Positions 1 through 12,703 of a stretch of DNA of 64,000 bases are shown here, piece by piece. This DNA comes from Anagrus nilaparvatae (taxonomy: Eukaryota > Arthropoda > Insecta > Hymenoptera > Mymaridae): contig JAKSXM010000237.1 in NCBI GenBank assembly GCA_022575985.1, positions 6,590,501-6,654,500 on the forward strand, written 5' to 3'. The notes under the pieces were generated by a model, which ran no database searches, was not told where the DNA came from, and was given only the letters and a program-made list of their open reading frames with translations. Position 1 is the first letter of the stretch. The number at the start of each line of letters is the position of its first letter. The position numbers and the translations under genes are program-made.

Positions 1-959
1 CGTGATATTAAAAAAGACTTAGAAAAAGAAGGCTACATTGTGTTAATGCCTGCATTAAAAGGAAAGCGCAGTTCTTTGACATCTGAAGAATCAAATTATT
101 CTCGATTCATTACAAAACTTCGCTGGGTTGTTGAAGCCATCCATGGTGCTGTAAAAATGAGGTTCAAGTTTCTGCGTAATGAAATTCCTAACAGGAAACT
201 TGAAGATATTGAAATAATTTGTAAAATAGCTTTTTTTTTAAATAATCAATTTGGAAATCGTTTACACTCAGATAAAAATATGGTTGATGAAATAATAGAA
301 TTTATGAAAACAAGATTAAATATGAAAAGTAAACTAGCTTCAGATATTGAAGCAAATAACTGGAATAGAAAAAAAAATATTTAAACCGATAGATTCAAGA
401 GAAATTGAAGATTTTCCTATCCTTACTGTTGATGAACTAATATTATTTTTTACTGGATCTTACCAGATGACACAGGCTGTTTATTATTTGGCAGAAATTG
501 TTAATGATGCGATACCATTGAAGGTGGATTTTATAATTATCAAGGCCGTCACATTCTTAGGTATGATGTTCAGTCTCGTCATATAAACAGTAAAGTATAC
601 AAATGTTATGTAGAGTACATACCCTATAAAAAAAAAATCGGAGGAACAAAAGACTATTCCTGCGATTGTGCTAATGGGAAAAGAATAGTAGGTACTTGTG
701 GTCATTTAGCATCAATATTTTTTTTTCTCAGTTATGCTCGATTTGAATAAAAAATTATTCGACCTGCTGAATTTTTAAATAATATATTTGACAAAAAAAT
801 TATTGAAGATATTTTACCTGCAGAAGAAAGTGAAGACGAAGAAAATGATAAAGAAATAAATGATAGTCAGGATACCGATGATTATGAAAATATTTTTGGA
901 AACCGTGAGGATCACTATTTTCTTGAAGATGATCAGGAATACGATAATACTGACAATTA
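1..959 (+). pseudogene. Decayed ISL2EU/PIF-Harbinger-like DDE transposase, C-terminal part
   Basis: The reading frame is open from the first base of the window, so the N-terminal half lies outside. The part present reads as the C-terminus of a DDE-type transposase: a MPALKGKR segment, then TTEESN-like and WVVEAIHG segments typical of ISL2EU-type elements. The frame is lost near 380 and recovered in another frame to about 586. It is then recovered again at about 560-748, where a Cys/His cluster (C-D-C, then G-T-C-G-H, roughly 645-705) matches the zinc-binding domain downstream of such transposases. An in-frame stop near 747 is followed by an acidic tail that ends in a stop at 957-959. At least two frameshifts and one stop make it non-functional. 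The family assignment is from motif recall and is moderately sure. Confidence 0.7.
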
Positions 960-1299
960 AATATACATATATTTATAAATATTTTTATTTAATTTTATTC
1001 GTGGAGGCTTATTTTCTTCTGTAATTATATGAATTTTTTAATACTGATTTCATTTAAATGATCATTTTTAAAAGTATGTAAATTTAAAAACCTTTAATAC
1101 GTAAAAATTATTAAAATTTAATGTATTAACACAAAATAAAATTATATATTGTTTATTCTATAATATATTCAATACTGCTAATTATTAATTGTTCTTCAAA
1201 TCATTTTTGGCATTTTCCACTACTTATAGTAACAATTCATGACCAGTACGGTAATGCTCAACAGAAAATATATATAAGAAAAAAAAAATAATTACCGTA
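960..1299. other. AT-rich spacer with truncated satellite monomer
   Basis: No gene is seen here. From about 1205 the sequence resembles the start of the ~330-bp satellite monomers at 3062 and 3394 (a CCAGTACGGTAAT stretch followed by a poly-A run). The LINE at 1314 therefore interrupts a satellite monomer. Confidence 0.6.
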
Positions 1300-1313
1300 T
1301 CTTTCAAAACGCT

Positions 1314-2774
1314 CGATGGCACAAGAGGTAAAGTATTAAGCGCAGGCATAGCGCAGGGTTCAGTTCTGGGTCCTGATCTGTGGAATGCCTTTTACGACGG
1401 CTTGCTAAAGATTGAGCTCCCGGATGGATGCTCCATGATCGGATACGCGGATGACGTTGCTCTAACCATAACAGCTCGAGAGCCAGAGGACCAGCAGAAT
1501 ACCTTGGATGAGGCCATGCGCCTTATCAATAGCTGAATGTCGGATCACGGACTAAGACTGGCAGTCCCGAAAACGGAGATTGTCCTTCTGACCCGGAGAA
1601 GGGTTGATACCATATTCGGCATCAGCTTTGATGACGGAGGTAATCCCCTTATGATCCAGACCAAACCATCGGTCAAATATTTAGGGGTCTTCTTGGATAA
1701 CAAGTTGACCTACAATAGACAATTCCAGCAGGCCTGTGAAAAGGCTGGCCGGGTGACAAAGTCCCTCTCGTGGCTAATGACGAACATCGGCGGTCTCAGA
1801 TCTGAGAAGAGGAGGCTGTTGATGACGACAGTTAACTCCATCTTGCTCTACGGTGCAGAGGTGTGGGCGGACAATGTCCGCATAAAAAAGTACTGCAAGA
1901 AACTAAAGGCAGTACAGAGGCAGAGGGCACTTCGAATCGCTTGCTCGTACAAGACAGTATCAGAGCCAGCGATCCAGGTGGTGGCTCGGGTGATTCCCAT
2001 CGACCTGCTTGCCTTGGAAAGGCAAGCGATCTATAACCGTGGGGAAGAAGAGCGCGACGTAGCTTCCGTTCGCGCTCGCTCCCGCACAATGGAATGTTGG
2101 CAGTATAGGTGGAATGGTGACCCGAGGGGACGTTGGACGCACCGCCTTATCATCGATTTGGAAAGCTGGATGAACCGTGATCATGGAGAGGTAGACTTCT
2201 ACCTCACACAGTTCCTAACTGGTCACGGTTATTTCCGCGATATGCTTTTCAAGTGGAGCAAGGTGACATCTCCGGAATGCTTGCATTGCCCGGGCGAGCT
2301 GGATACCGCTGAGCACACCTTTTTTGGGTGTCCTCGCTTCGCTGAAGGGCGACCGCCCTTCGATGAATGGAGGCCGGAAGTAGTCGTCCCGGAAATGCTG
2401 CGCAGTGCCGCTAACTGGTACAGTGTGGCAGAGTACGTACGGGCGACACTGATTGGAAAAAAGGAGGAAGGTTTCCTCTCGTAGGAAAATCTCCTCCTTT
2501 ATTGACAGGGTATGGCGAAGAAATGCCTGGGCTGCATTGTTTCCGGACCGAAGTAATACCTAAACAGGGAGTCCCGGTCCGGATTCTATGATATTGTCAT
2601 AAATGCAGGAGGGTGGGGAGTTTAGTGGGTATTGTAATTCCTCAATTGTGTATATCTGGGCAACCCCAGATACAAATTTGAGGTTGAGTCCCACATAACC
2701 ATACAGTACGCGTGTATGGTATGCGTAAATGCATTCTCCTTGTCCTACGAAAAAGGCCCCTTCTTGAAGGGGCC

Positions 2775-2805
<31 letters not shown>
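1314..2805 (+). mobile_element. 5'-truncated R1-clade-like non-LTR retrotransposon
   Basis: The 14-bp sequence TCTTTCAAAACGCT occurs at 1300-1313 and again at 2806-2819. It flanks a segment that ends in a pure poly-A run of about 30 bases (2775-2805). Target-site duplication, A-tail and 5' truncation are the signature of target-primed reverse transcription. The insert is GC-richer than its surroundings and contains the 3' half of a reverse transcriptase and a 3' UTR. The insertion split a satellite monomer. Confidence 0.92.
1315..2484 (+). pseudogene. R1-like reverse transcriptase C-terminal half with one in-frame stop
   Basis: The frame opens at 1315, immediately inside the element, with the RT motif AQGSVLGP, then the catalytic YADD (about residues 45-48). 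This is followed by thumb-type sequence (KYLGVFLDNKLTYNRQF) and a C-terminal Cys/His cluster (C-x2-C...H...C in the SPECLHCPGELDTAEHTFFGCPRF region) typical of R1-type ORF2. A TGA at 1534-1536 interrupts the frame where related elements have a tryptophan, which fits a single TGG-to-TGA change. The frame then runs from 1537 to 2484 without a break. With no endonuclease domain and a premature stop it is dead. Confidence 0.85.
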
Positions 2806-2809
<4 letters not shown>

Positions 2810-3720
2810 TCAAAACGCTAGGAAAGTATCAGATTTTTTAACTTTTTGACTTATTTAATGTAAAGTTTCAAGCGCCTAGTGGGGGAGGGGCGTACGATGA
2901 GGGCGTAAAAAAAAATGTTTCCGAATAATGCATTTCATTCACCATCAAACAAGGCTAGGTATGTCGAAAAAGATTGAAATGTTGAAGAGTATGTTATTAT
3001 AAAGATGAAAGAATAAAATAAGAAAAAATGGTTTTTTTTTTATTTTCCGGCATGTTACACCACCTATAATGAAAAATTATCACCAGTACGGTAATTTTCA
3101 ACAAAAAATATACATAAGAAAAAAAAATTTTTGCAAACCTGTGAACGTGCTAAAAAAAAATCTTTTTTTTTAATTTTTTGACTTTTTGAAAATCTAGTTT
3201 TAAGCGTCTGGCGGAAGAAGGAGGGCCGTAGAGGGCGCGAAAAAAATATTCCCAAAAAGTGCGTTAGATTCCCCGTCGAACAAGCCCAGGTAGGTCTAAA
3301 AAGGTTAACATGGCTAAGAATTATTTTATTGTAAAAATGAAAGAAAAAAATTTTTTAAAATGGTTTTTTCGATTTTTTGGCATGTTTCACCACCTATAAT
3401 GAAAAATTATGACTAACATGGTAATGTTCAACAAAAAATACACATAAGAAAAAAAATTTTTTTTGCAAACCTCTGAACGTGCTCGAAAAAAATCGTTTTT
3501 TTTTAATTTTTTGACTGTTTGAAAATCTAGTTTTAAGCGTCTGGTGAAAGAAGGAGGGCCGTGGAGGGCGCACAAAAAATATTCCCAAAAAGTACGTTAA
3601 ATTTTCCGTCGAACAAGCCCAGTTAGGTCTAAAAAGGTTAACATGGCGAAAAGTTGTGTTATTATGAAAATATGTGGAAAAAAAATCGATTTTTAGACGT
3701 TTTTTGAGATAGCGCGCAAC

Positions 3721-5962
3721 AGAAAGGGGCTAGAGGGCTAAAACCAACGCGAAAAATTTTCTTTTTTGATACCTAAACACATGCTAAATTGAAATTAGCT
3801 ATCAGGATGAGTGCAAATTCGCCTATCTTATACGGCCAAGCTCTTTATTCTCTTCTTTCTCTCAATTGTATGAGGAGCTTTAAAATATTTTTGCTTATAT
3901 AAAATAAATATATTGTAATAAAATAAATATAGAATATATTAATATATTTATAATTTATATTAATATATACATCCTATCCTATTTATATATAAATCTTTAA
4001 TTATGTGTGTATGTGTGTATGTCCGAACGCGATAAACGAGAACACGATAAAAGCTACAGACATCGGGTTTACTGCAAAAGACGGCAAAAATTACGGGTCA
4101 AAACATAGGCTAGGTTTTGTTTTGATTGATAAAGACAAAAATTTTTATGTTGAAAAAACTGAATTTCCAAAAAAAAATTTTTTTTTAAATTTTGAAAAAA
4201 AACCAAAAAAACTGAAAACCGAGGAAATACTTTACTATCAAAAAGAATTTCATTTGATTCGGACATATTTTTTACGTATCCACCTAAATTTTCAAGGTAA
4301 TCGGTTAGATCTGTCAAAAGTTACAATAATTTTTCAAAAATTATAAAAGTTTAGGACTAATATTATATATTTTTCTAATTTTTATAAAAAACAAAAAGTA
4401 AGGAAAAATTTTACAGCCGAAAAGAGTTTCATTCGATTCGGGCATATTTTTTAATATTTCACCTAAATTTTCAAGTTAATTGGTTCGATCTGTTAAAAGA
4501 TCATTTTTCGAAAATTATAAAAGTTTAGGACTAATATTATATATATTTGTAATTCTTACCGGTTACTAATTTAGTAGCTCAATAGACTCACTAAAAGAAG
4601 CTTATACAGCTATTATCAGGGACAATCCTAAAATTTGTAGTTGAGGGAAGCAACTACCACTTGCCGATTATAGGGTAGGTAATCAGCTTTGTATCGCTGA
4701 TCACTAATTATCCGCCTGAGTTCCAACGTCCGTAATTTTTATGATTGAGTAAGTTTTACATAATAAATCGGGTAAAAAAAGGTTATCATACAAAATATTG
4801 AGTAACCTAAAACAAAATATCTTTAATCAAGTTGCAGGGGTCCAGAGGGGCGCAGCCCCCGTAGCGGTTGCCGAGGTGAGCGAAGCGAGCCGGAGGCAGC
4901 TAGTAATATATATAAATATATATTAATATTTAAATTTATATCTTGTAAATAAACATCCAGGAGTTCTGAAATTCGACTCTTTATAATAATAAATTATATT
5001 TTTACCAAATGTAATCAAAATCTGTTTTTTTAATTTTTCACGACGGTAATTGCTTAAGTCTACCTTTACTATTTAATTACGGTTAATATATTTAATTATA
5101 TTACTTAAACTAAATAATATAACAATACTTAAGTCACCCTTTTCAAAAGTAAATATTTTCAATGCAATTTCAGTTTTTTTTGATTTTCTTGTTTATAAAC
5201 ATTTCAAGAATGTATACAAAAATGTTTAGTAAAAAAAATAAAGTTTTTGAGATACTTCGATTATTAAGGGCCGTAGTCATCTGAAAACATAAACATTTAA
5301 AAACTTTAAACGCGTTTTTCTCAAAAATACTTATTCAAATCGGTTCCAGTTCTAACTCAAAAACTAATTAAGCTATTAACCTAAATCTTAGCGCGATTTA
5401 TTTGTTATTGTAGTGCCAAGTGCGATAACTAAAAGATCAGAATAAAGTGCATTAAAAATTTTTTATTGATCATTTTAGGTGTCCTTTTGGACTTGAAAAT
5501 TAATGTTTTTCGTTTTTGGCGCATCAATTTTTGGAATTTATGCTAACTTTCAGTTTCAGCACTTGCGAAGTGTGTAGGAAATAAAATGCTCTTGAATTTT
5601 TTGGTTTTCAATGCCCATAATAGGTGCCTTACCTGGAACCTTTTTTTACTTTTTTTCAGCCTCTACTTTGACGTCCACTATAAAATGTTAAAAATTTAGA
5701 AAATAAAAATTATAATTTTTTTTGTATTCTCTGATATTTAAATGAAAATTAAAAAAAAATTTGAAGTACTTGTAAAATAGTAAAATATTTAAATAGTTAA
5801 CTTTAAAATTAACTTTAAAGTTAAGGTTTTACTAGTAAAATAGTTAGAAAAAAACATGTTTAAAATTTATTAAAAATACACAATAAAATGAAAAGGGGAC
5901 CTAAACTAATAAGGGATTAGAAAAACTTATAAAAATTATAATTTTCTTTATTTATTGTTTAG
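3721..5962. other. AT-rich intergenic or intronic DNA with a small duplication and a GC island
   Basis: No coding region is recognised. A block of about 170 bp is present twice (about 4200-4370 and 4400-4550; shared phrase ATTATAAAAGTTTAGGACTA). A GC-rich patch at 4838-4910 (GGGGCGCAGCCCC, then AGCGAAGCGAGCCGG) is self-complementary in part. If 5963 is the last exon of AcCoAS, this stretch is its last intron. Confidence 0.5.
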
Positions 5963-6159
5963 TTCGAGATAAAATTGGCCCATTCGCTCAACCAGATATA
6001 ATTCAGCATGCCTTGGCTTTACCAAAGACTCGATCTGGAAAAATAATGAGACGTATTTTAAGAAAAATTGCCGCTGGAGATGAAAATGTTGGCGACATAT
6101 CAACACTGGCTGATGAAACTGTAGTAAAAGCACTTTTTCAATCCCGGCCTAGCAGCTAA
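5963..6159 (+). CDS. AcCoAS: Acetyl-CoA synthetase, terminal exon
   Basis: The final 65 codons of an AMP-forming acetyl-CoA synthetase are encoded here. This enzyme makes acetyl-CoA from acetate, ATP and CoA in cytosol and nucleus. The exon starts after a good acceptor (TTTATTGTTTAG, ending at 5962), joined in phase 1. It reads through KIGPFAQPD and the signature [11 protein letters not shown], whose lysine is the catalytic (and acetylatable) residue of the family. It continues into [13 protein letters not shown], which is close to the animal ACSS2/AcCoAS C-terminus, and stops at 6157-6159. An AATAAA signal follows at 6196-6201. No upstream exon is recognisable in the window, so the rest must lie beyond position 1 across a transposon-filled intron, or the exon is a stranded fragment. 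The frame is undamaged, which favours a live gene. Confidence 0.88.
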
Positions 6160-6195
6160 AGTATTTTTAAATTTACCCAACGTATAAAGTATAAT

Positions 6196-6201
6196 AATAA
6201 A
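6196..6201 (+). terminator. AATAAA polyadenylation signal of AcCoAS
   Basis: Canonical hexamer 37 bases after the AcCoAS stop codon, in the expected orientation. Confidence 0.65.
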
Positions 6202-7949
6202 ATGATAGAAATTATTTAATACTTAGAATAATTAAGATTTTGATTATTTTTGAAATTATTTTAAAGAAATTAGTTCTGTTATATTAAAGAATTATTATTT
6301 ATTCAGGTGAGCTAGAGGATAAAAAATTATAAAGTTTGGAAATTATATATTAGTAAAGTAAATAATAACATTGTTGTTTTTTAACTATTCTTTTAAACCT
6401 TCCTATGTATTATAAATTGACTTACTTTTGAAAAATTTAAAGAATTCTTTAAAAAGTAAAATAAAAAAGCTGCTTAGAATTTCATACTAGATACTGTTTA
6501 ATATAGAGCTTCGTGATACGATACGATATTGATAAGACTACTGTGGAATAAGCTATAGTTTCCTGCCCCAGCATAATTTCCACATTTTTTGACTCAGTTT
6601 GATAATTTACGATAATAAATAAGATTCTAAGGGTCGGAACCCCCCTGCATTCACCGGAGAAGATTCAAAGTTTTTTTGGACTCCAAAATTAATATCTCTT
6701 GACCAAATCACACGATTGAGATGTGATCGGTGTCAAAATTTTTGTATTGGAAAATACACCAAAAAAATTTTTGTATTTATTTTTGAACTTATATTGAGGT
6801 TGAAAACTTTAAAAAACGTCATTTTTAGCTTTTTTGACGATTTAAAAATTGAAATATCTCGAGAAAGAGGAATACTTATATTTTTTTCATATAAAAACAT
6901 GAAGTCCTTCAATTATTGCATGAAATTTCTTTTAATTTTCGCATGATAAATAGGATGATCATATTTTTGGAGAAAAAAAAGCAAACTTTGCGGATACGTT
7001 TCTTCAGATACCTTGAACTATATATAGTGAGAAAGAAGCTAGAAACAGAAAAGCCTTTTCTCGTCACGCAAATCTTCCATCACTCTTTGGCACGTAATGA
7101 AGTGAAATCCAACGAAGTCTCTTTTACATATGTAATTAAGAATGTAAATCTGCTCAACTATTAGTTACACAATCAAGTAATATTAAATGAAAATTGTGTC
7201 CTGACCATTAATTTTTTTTCTCGTACTTTTTTTTTCTACTAAGATTTGATTACTTCTATTAATTATTTTATCGGTTATGCTATTTGTTTGTGCGAAAACA
7301 TGGTTTTTGATATTTTTGAAGATACTCGCTTTTTACAGTATTCATACTCAAACTTTTATGATTTGGTGTACTGTAAAAGGAGAGCAAGCTGTCTTTTTGT
7401 TAGTTTGTGTGTGTGTGTGTGTGTGATAAATTTACATTTATATTTACCGCACCGGCTGTCCCGTGGCCACCAAATTCGAGTTTCACAGCATGCGTGCGCT
7501 CGCTGTATCGCTGCCGAACTCACTAACGGCAAACATCGTGCATCACATACAAAACGCGCTTCTTTATTGGATTAATATTCATTATTCTTTTTAATTCATT
7601 CAAATTAAATAAATATCATTTTTAAGTGGATAGAAAATATCTTATTACTTTGATATTCATATAAATTTCCTTTCGAAAAAAACCTCCATAATATCATTAA
7701 CATTATTATTACCGATGATTTGATGATCTTTTTTTGAGCTAATAGTTCTTAGATTTCTTTTACAGCTTATTCTTTCTTGACCATTTTATATCTCAAAGAA
7801 ATTAAAAATTATTTCTCCTAAACGTGACATAACACATAACTCCAATTACACTTATTTATACTTTACTTTACTATTTCAAGGCAAAAATACAAAAGAAGGA
7901 TCCAATACATTAATGCTGACTTTTTTTCGAATCTTTTCTTAAACAATTA
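6202..7949. other. AT-rich DNA without recognisable genes
   Basis: Only short unsupported frames occur. A (GT)n microsatellite lies at about 7407-7426, followed by a slightly GC-richer patch to 7560. Confidence 0.5.
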
Positions 7950-9165
7950 CAGGCATCCCTCATTATCCGCGGGGAAAACGTTCCTGAAAAGAACCGCGGA
8001 TAACAAAACCGCGGATAATAAGACCTTACTCTTATGGGAAAATAGGGGTTACGTTCGTAGAAATTCAAATGATATTAAAATTAATTTTTTTTTCTAATAA
8101 AAATGATTTTTTGCCTAAAAGTACGTTAATTTATTTCAAAAAATACAAAATTTCAATGAAAGTAAGTTCAGGATCAAATTTTTTGTTAAAAAAAGTCTGC
8201 CATCCGCGATTGTTTTGCTCGTTTTAAAACATCCTTGTATAACTCTTCATAAATTTCTACCGCTTTTTCACAATTATTTTTAAAACTCAAACTCCTTGTC
8301 ATTATTGGATCATAATTCATTGCCAAATCAATGGCAGTTTGTAAGGAATTTATGATTTGTAAAATGGTTTTTCTGTTGAGAGAAACTTGAACATTTGGTT
8401 CGGTTTCTGGCACTTCTGGTAAGGGTGTGGCTAGTTCTTCAGTTTCTTCTGGCGTTACATCTGCTGAAGGCAACATCAAATCTAAAACTTCAGTCTCTTG
8501 AAGATCGGCAAATTCCTCTCCATCTATCGTTCGAGCCAAATTTACGATGGTTCGAACACTCTCTTGATATTCTCTTCTTCTCGATTTTTCTTTAGGTGGC
8601 ACAACATTCGGCCAGAATCTTCTCCAGCAAGAATTTAAAGTGGATTCTTTAATTTCAGCCCAAGACTCTTTTGTCATTGTGATGGCATCCATAATGGAAA
8701 AATCTTTCCAAAACTGTTTCACTACGTTGATAGAATTAAATTCTTCACAATTGCGATGGTGATTGACAGTCTGTACTATTTTTTCAATGACTGTTCTCAA
8801 ATAATATGATTTAAACGTAGCAATCACTGTTTGATCCATAGGCTGAATCAAAGATGTTGTGTTTGGAGGAAAAAACATCACCTCCACATCCGGATGAATA
8901 TCTTGAAGACTTTCTGCGTGACTCTTACAGTTATCAAGCAACAACAACACTTTAAATGCAAGATTTTTAGACGTAAGAAAATTCATTGTCATATTGAAAC
9001 AAAATACTTCTTGACGTTGACTTCTTGACGTTTTTTTTTAGTGCACAAAAAAAACCGCGTATAACAAGAATTTTCCTGCGGAAAACAAGGGATTGGATAT
9101 TTTGGTCCTACCGCGGATACGAAGGAAGCGCGGATAATAAAACCGCAGATAACGAGGGGTGCCTG
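7950..9165 (-). mobile_element. Internally deleted Tigger/pogo DNA transposon
   Basis: The left end begins CAGGCATCCCTCATTATCCG and the right end is its near inverse (CAGGCACCCCTCGTTATCTG read on the minus strand). Both ends abut TA (7948-7949 and 9166-9167), the TA target-site duplication of Tc1/mariner/pogo elements. Extra copies of the CCGCGGATAA-type subterminal motif occur near both ends. The transposase ORF inside lacks its DNA-binding N-terminus, so the copy is non-autonomous. Confidence 0.88.
8186..8992 (-). pseudogene. Tigger-like DDE transposase, C-terminal fragment
   Basis: 268 residues are open from 8992 to the stop at 8186. The sequence begins within the DDE_1 catalytic domain. 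LLLDNCKSH carries the second catalytic Asp, and the following PPNTTSLIQPMDQTVIATFK is the hallmark pogo/Tigger/jerky motif. The helix-turn-helix and CENP-B-type DNA-binding domains and the first catalytic Asp are missing, and the sequence upstream goes straight into the terminal repeat. Deletion of the 5' half makes it a pseudogene even though this part is intact. Confidence 0.85.
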
Positions 9166-9167
9166 TA

Positions 9168-12100
9168 TATGTATTTTTTACGAACATTTTACTTTATAAG
9201 TAAACGAATGGGCTGAAAGTTACTAAAATATTTTAGTACACTCCAGCGGACTTGTAGTATTTTTATCTTATTATAAGAATGAAACACCACGAAAGTACAG
9301 TGGGTGGCACTAGAGTGACAATAGAATAGAAAAATATTTCTAGTCTTCGTATACTCTATCTTTCTCTATCACATTTACTTTCTGTGGAGTTGGTGGCGGT
9401 TTTTACTTTAATGTAAGGAGTTGTCGGATTTTAATTTGAAAACGATTAATTTAGCTATTTTTAAATCCTAATTTTTTTACCGAAATTTTTGTTTTAGAAA
9501 TAAAAAAGTTATTTTTTATGAAAGATATACTAATAAGGAATGCAAAAATAAAAAAATATAAATTTTTCAAATTTTGTCGGTTATTGTTTTCTCTATAGCC
9601 ACAGATTTAACGTCATCCTAAACCCAGATTTGTTGGTAAAACTGGACACCTAACTAAGCTTCATAATAAACAAGTCGGTAATAAACAATTAAATTTTAAT
9701 TTAACCTAAACTTGTAAACAATTATGCATAGAAATAAAATTATGATGTTATGTATTATAATTTAATTATTTATGCATGATTATTTACAAGTTGGGTTAAA
9801 TTAAAAAAGGGAGGCATGATAAATTTAATTTGAACTTTTTGGTAATTAAATTATATTTGATAAGGTTTAACATTATAATATTAAAAAAGTAAATTATTTT
9901 TTTTGTTTTATTGTAATTATTTATGAATTATTATTTATAACTAATTTATTATTGTTATTATAAATTATGGATCAATTTTATTATAAAATTTAAAATTATA
10001 AATATTTCTCTATTAGGCAATATTTATTTAACATTTTGGCAAATACTTATTTATTTTTTTTAATTTTTTATTTAAGAGTCTTTCTTTGCCAAAACAGCAA
10101 TGGTGGTCCTGTCGGGTCATCGGATCAGCCAAAAATTTTTTCCATGTTTGTATAACATAAAGATAGGGAAATCCAGAATATCGATTTCTGCCATTAGTTT
10201 TTCGAAAAAATCCCGGGAAATTCCGGAAAATGCGAAAACGCGTTTTAAGAAAAATCGCAATAACTCCGCCATTTTTTTTTGAAAACTTTAAAAAAAAAAA
10301 TTTTTTTCAACCGAAATCCCATCAATCTGTCCGAAAAAAAATTTTGATTTCGACCATTAAGGTCGATTTTAGCCTGTTTTAAATAATTTCTTATTTTTAA
10401 TAGTTCTTTATTTAATTTACCATAAGGGATTAAAATAATAATTTTTTTTTTTTTTTTTAGAATTGAATAGCCAGGCAAAGAGTAGTCCTAAATAAAAAAA
10501 AATTACTATTTTCGATGAAAATTAAGTTATGGTCAAGTAAAGATACTGTCAAAAACTACCATTTTTATACTGATTCTAATTTTAGGCTCTAAAACGACAT
10601 TATAACTTAAAAATACTCAACTCGATTAAATTTTATCGTAATAAGAAAAGTTTTGGATTTTTATCGAATAGCTTTTTCTTGGCTATTCTTTTAAGCAAGA
10701 AAAAAATTAGTTTAGTCAATGAAAAATTTTTTTTTGGTCACAATTTAATGTAACATATTAAAGACTGTTTTTGATTATTATCATTTTAAAAAAAAATAAA
10801 TAAATTTCTGTCAATAAAATTAATTTTTGTATTGGATAAATGAATAGCCAAGGAAAAAATATTCTTTATGATAGTTATATTTAATATATACACCCTTAAG
10901 TTCCGAAAATATCTCCTAGCATAGACCCCGATTTTCGTGATCAGCGACCCAAAAAACATATAGTAGAGCAAATCTCATGTTGGCCAGTGAAAAAACATCC
11001 CCCTCCGGGATTTGACTCAAATAATGTCAACGTTTTATTTATTTGAATTTTTATTTGTACGTACTCATTTTTTATGTTCTAAATAAATAAAGAAATAAAT
11101 AAATACATTAAATATTTACATAGGAATGAGCAGCTTCTGATATGTAATTTATCAATATCTACTGTATCTACTTCTCGATATTTCTACTTTATCTTAATTT
11201 ACTAAAGAATAATTTATTTTATGAATCATTCTTTTTAAATATTTTAATATTGCACCAGTACCATATTCTGTGAGTTTAAAAAATATGTTTATTAAAAAGT
11301 TGTTTTTCAAATTAATAAATTCCCTGCTACTTTTTAACAATTTATTTAATATTTTCCTTAAAAAATGCAAAATCTAGACTAAATTTTTGTTTTCTATTAG
11401 TCCCAGCAATAAAAAATCAAAACGAAGCTAAAATAATTAACTTTATTTGTGTAAGTACAAATGTTCATGTAAGTACAAGTGTTAATCTGATTGCTTGAAC
11501 ATAATATTAAAAAACTTCATATTTTAGAGTAAAACTTTGCTGCACTTCTAAGTAGTAGACGTAAGTACATTTGCGATCAGTATGTCGAAATTCCTAGATA
11601 ATAGAATAAAAATATAGATAAGCTTAGTTAACAAATTACATTCTTTCTCAATCGTATACATTATTTTATTATAATATTAAATCATTGTTTTAAAATAAGA
11701 TAATAATCTTATTTTTTATTATGTTGAACTATATTCTATCAATTTATGATTTACATCTTTATTAATTGAATAAAAAATCAATCAACTTAAATATTTAAAA
11801 AATAAACAACACATAATTTATAAAATATATTTTTTATTTTCATAAAATATTATTTACATTACAGATTGCATTAAAGATTACTAGTACATAACTTATTTTT
11901 ATTTATTATAATTTAGTTACGCTTTATGATTATCTTATACTTATTTTTATAAATATTATTTTACTTAATTATGTTTTTTAATTTTTAATAAATGCTACAA
12001 TATTTCATTATAATATTACATTTATTGTTTTAAAATAAGACAATTTTTGTCAAATTTTAATTATGATTCTTTTCTGTTTTGTTCCTCCCCTTCCCCATTC

Positions 12101-12430
12101 ACTAATTCATTCCCCTTCTGCTTGGGGTCGTGGTTTGCTGTTAGTTTTATGTCAGTTTCTATTCAACAATGAATAAATTTGGTAGACTAATTAAAAACTC
12201 CGATTCAAGCGATTTTAGTTTTTTGTTAAATTTTAATTATGTTTCTTTTTTGAGTTTATCCACCCCTCTTTACCTCTCACTTATAAAATTTCCCTCTTCT
12301 GCTTGGGTTCTAGGTTAACTTACTTTTACACATTATAACTACGTTACGCTTTATGATTAAAGTTATGTAAAAAATACATTATAAAATGAGTTGAAAAATA
12401 CAATATAAAATGAGTTGTTCAATCATTTAA

Positions 12431-12476
<46 letters not shown>

Positions 12477-12703
12477 TTGGTACGTATGCAGAGAAATTTC
12501 GCGCAAAATGGTACTTGTGCAGCGTTTTTGGTACTTGTGCTGATGTGTGCACAATCTCAATTAATTCTCACGTATTTGGTGGTATATATGCTGAGACTCT
12601 GCATAATTACGTAAAATATTAAGAGGTACTTATGCAAAATGATTGCATAATTACTTATTTATATAAATAATTATATATAATTATAAATATTTATAAATAT
12701 TTA
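9168..12703. other. Very AT-rich DNA, no genes recognised
   Basis: No supported coding sequence. A tandem duplication of about 180 bp (about 12035-12160 and 12215-12340, shared ATTTTAATTATG and CTTCTGCTTGGG) and a long (AT)n run at about 12434-12473 are present. The rest looks like decayed repeats. Confidence 0.5.
12434..12473. repeat. (AT)n microsatellite
   Basis: About 20 uninterrupted AT dinucleotides. Confidence 0.95.

Larger units (their letters stand above)
1205..3720. repeat. Satellite array, ~330-bp monomers, interrupted by the LINE
   Basis: Monomers starting near 3062 and 3394 share a CACCTATAATGAAAAATTAT start. They also share a central GGAGGGCCGTRGAGGGCGC block and a CGAACAAGCCCAGKTAGGTC end. 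The split monomer at 1205-1313 plus 2806-3060 has the same order of blocks with more divergence. Short open frames on the minus strand here repeat with the monomer and are not genes. Confidence 0.8.

Noticed and set aside
3064..3588. Similar minus-strand frames of about 63 codons
   Set aside because: They are satellite monomer translations, rich in Phe and Lys from homopolymers.
4838..4910. GC-rich patch as an RNA gene (tRNA-like)
   Set aside because: It is partly self-complementary but does not fold into a cloverleaf and lacks A- and B-box spacing; it looks like a transposon remnant, as does 14294-14340.
7246..7575. 109-codon plus-strand frame
   Set aside because: It spans a (GT)n microsatellite and shows no domain or conserved composition.
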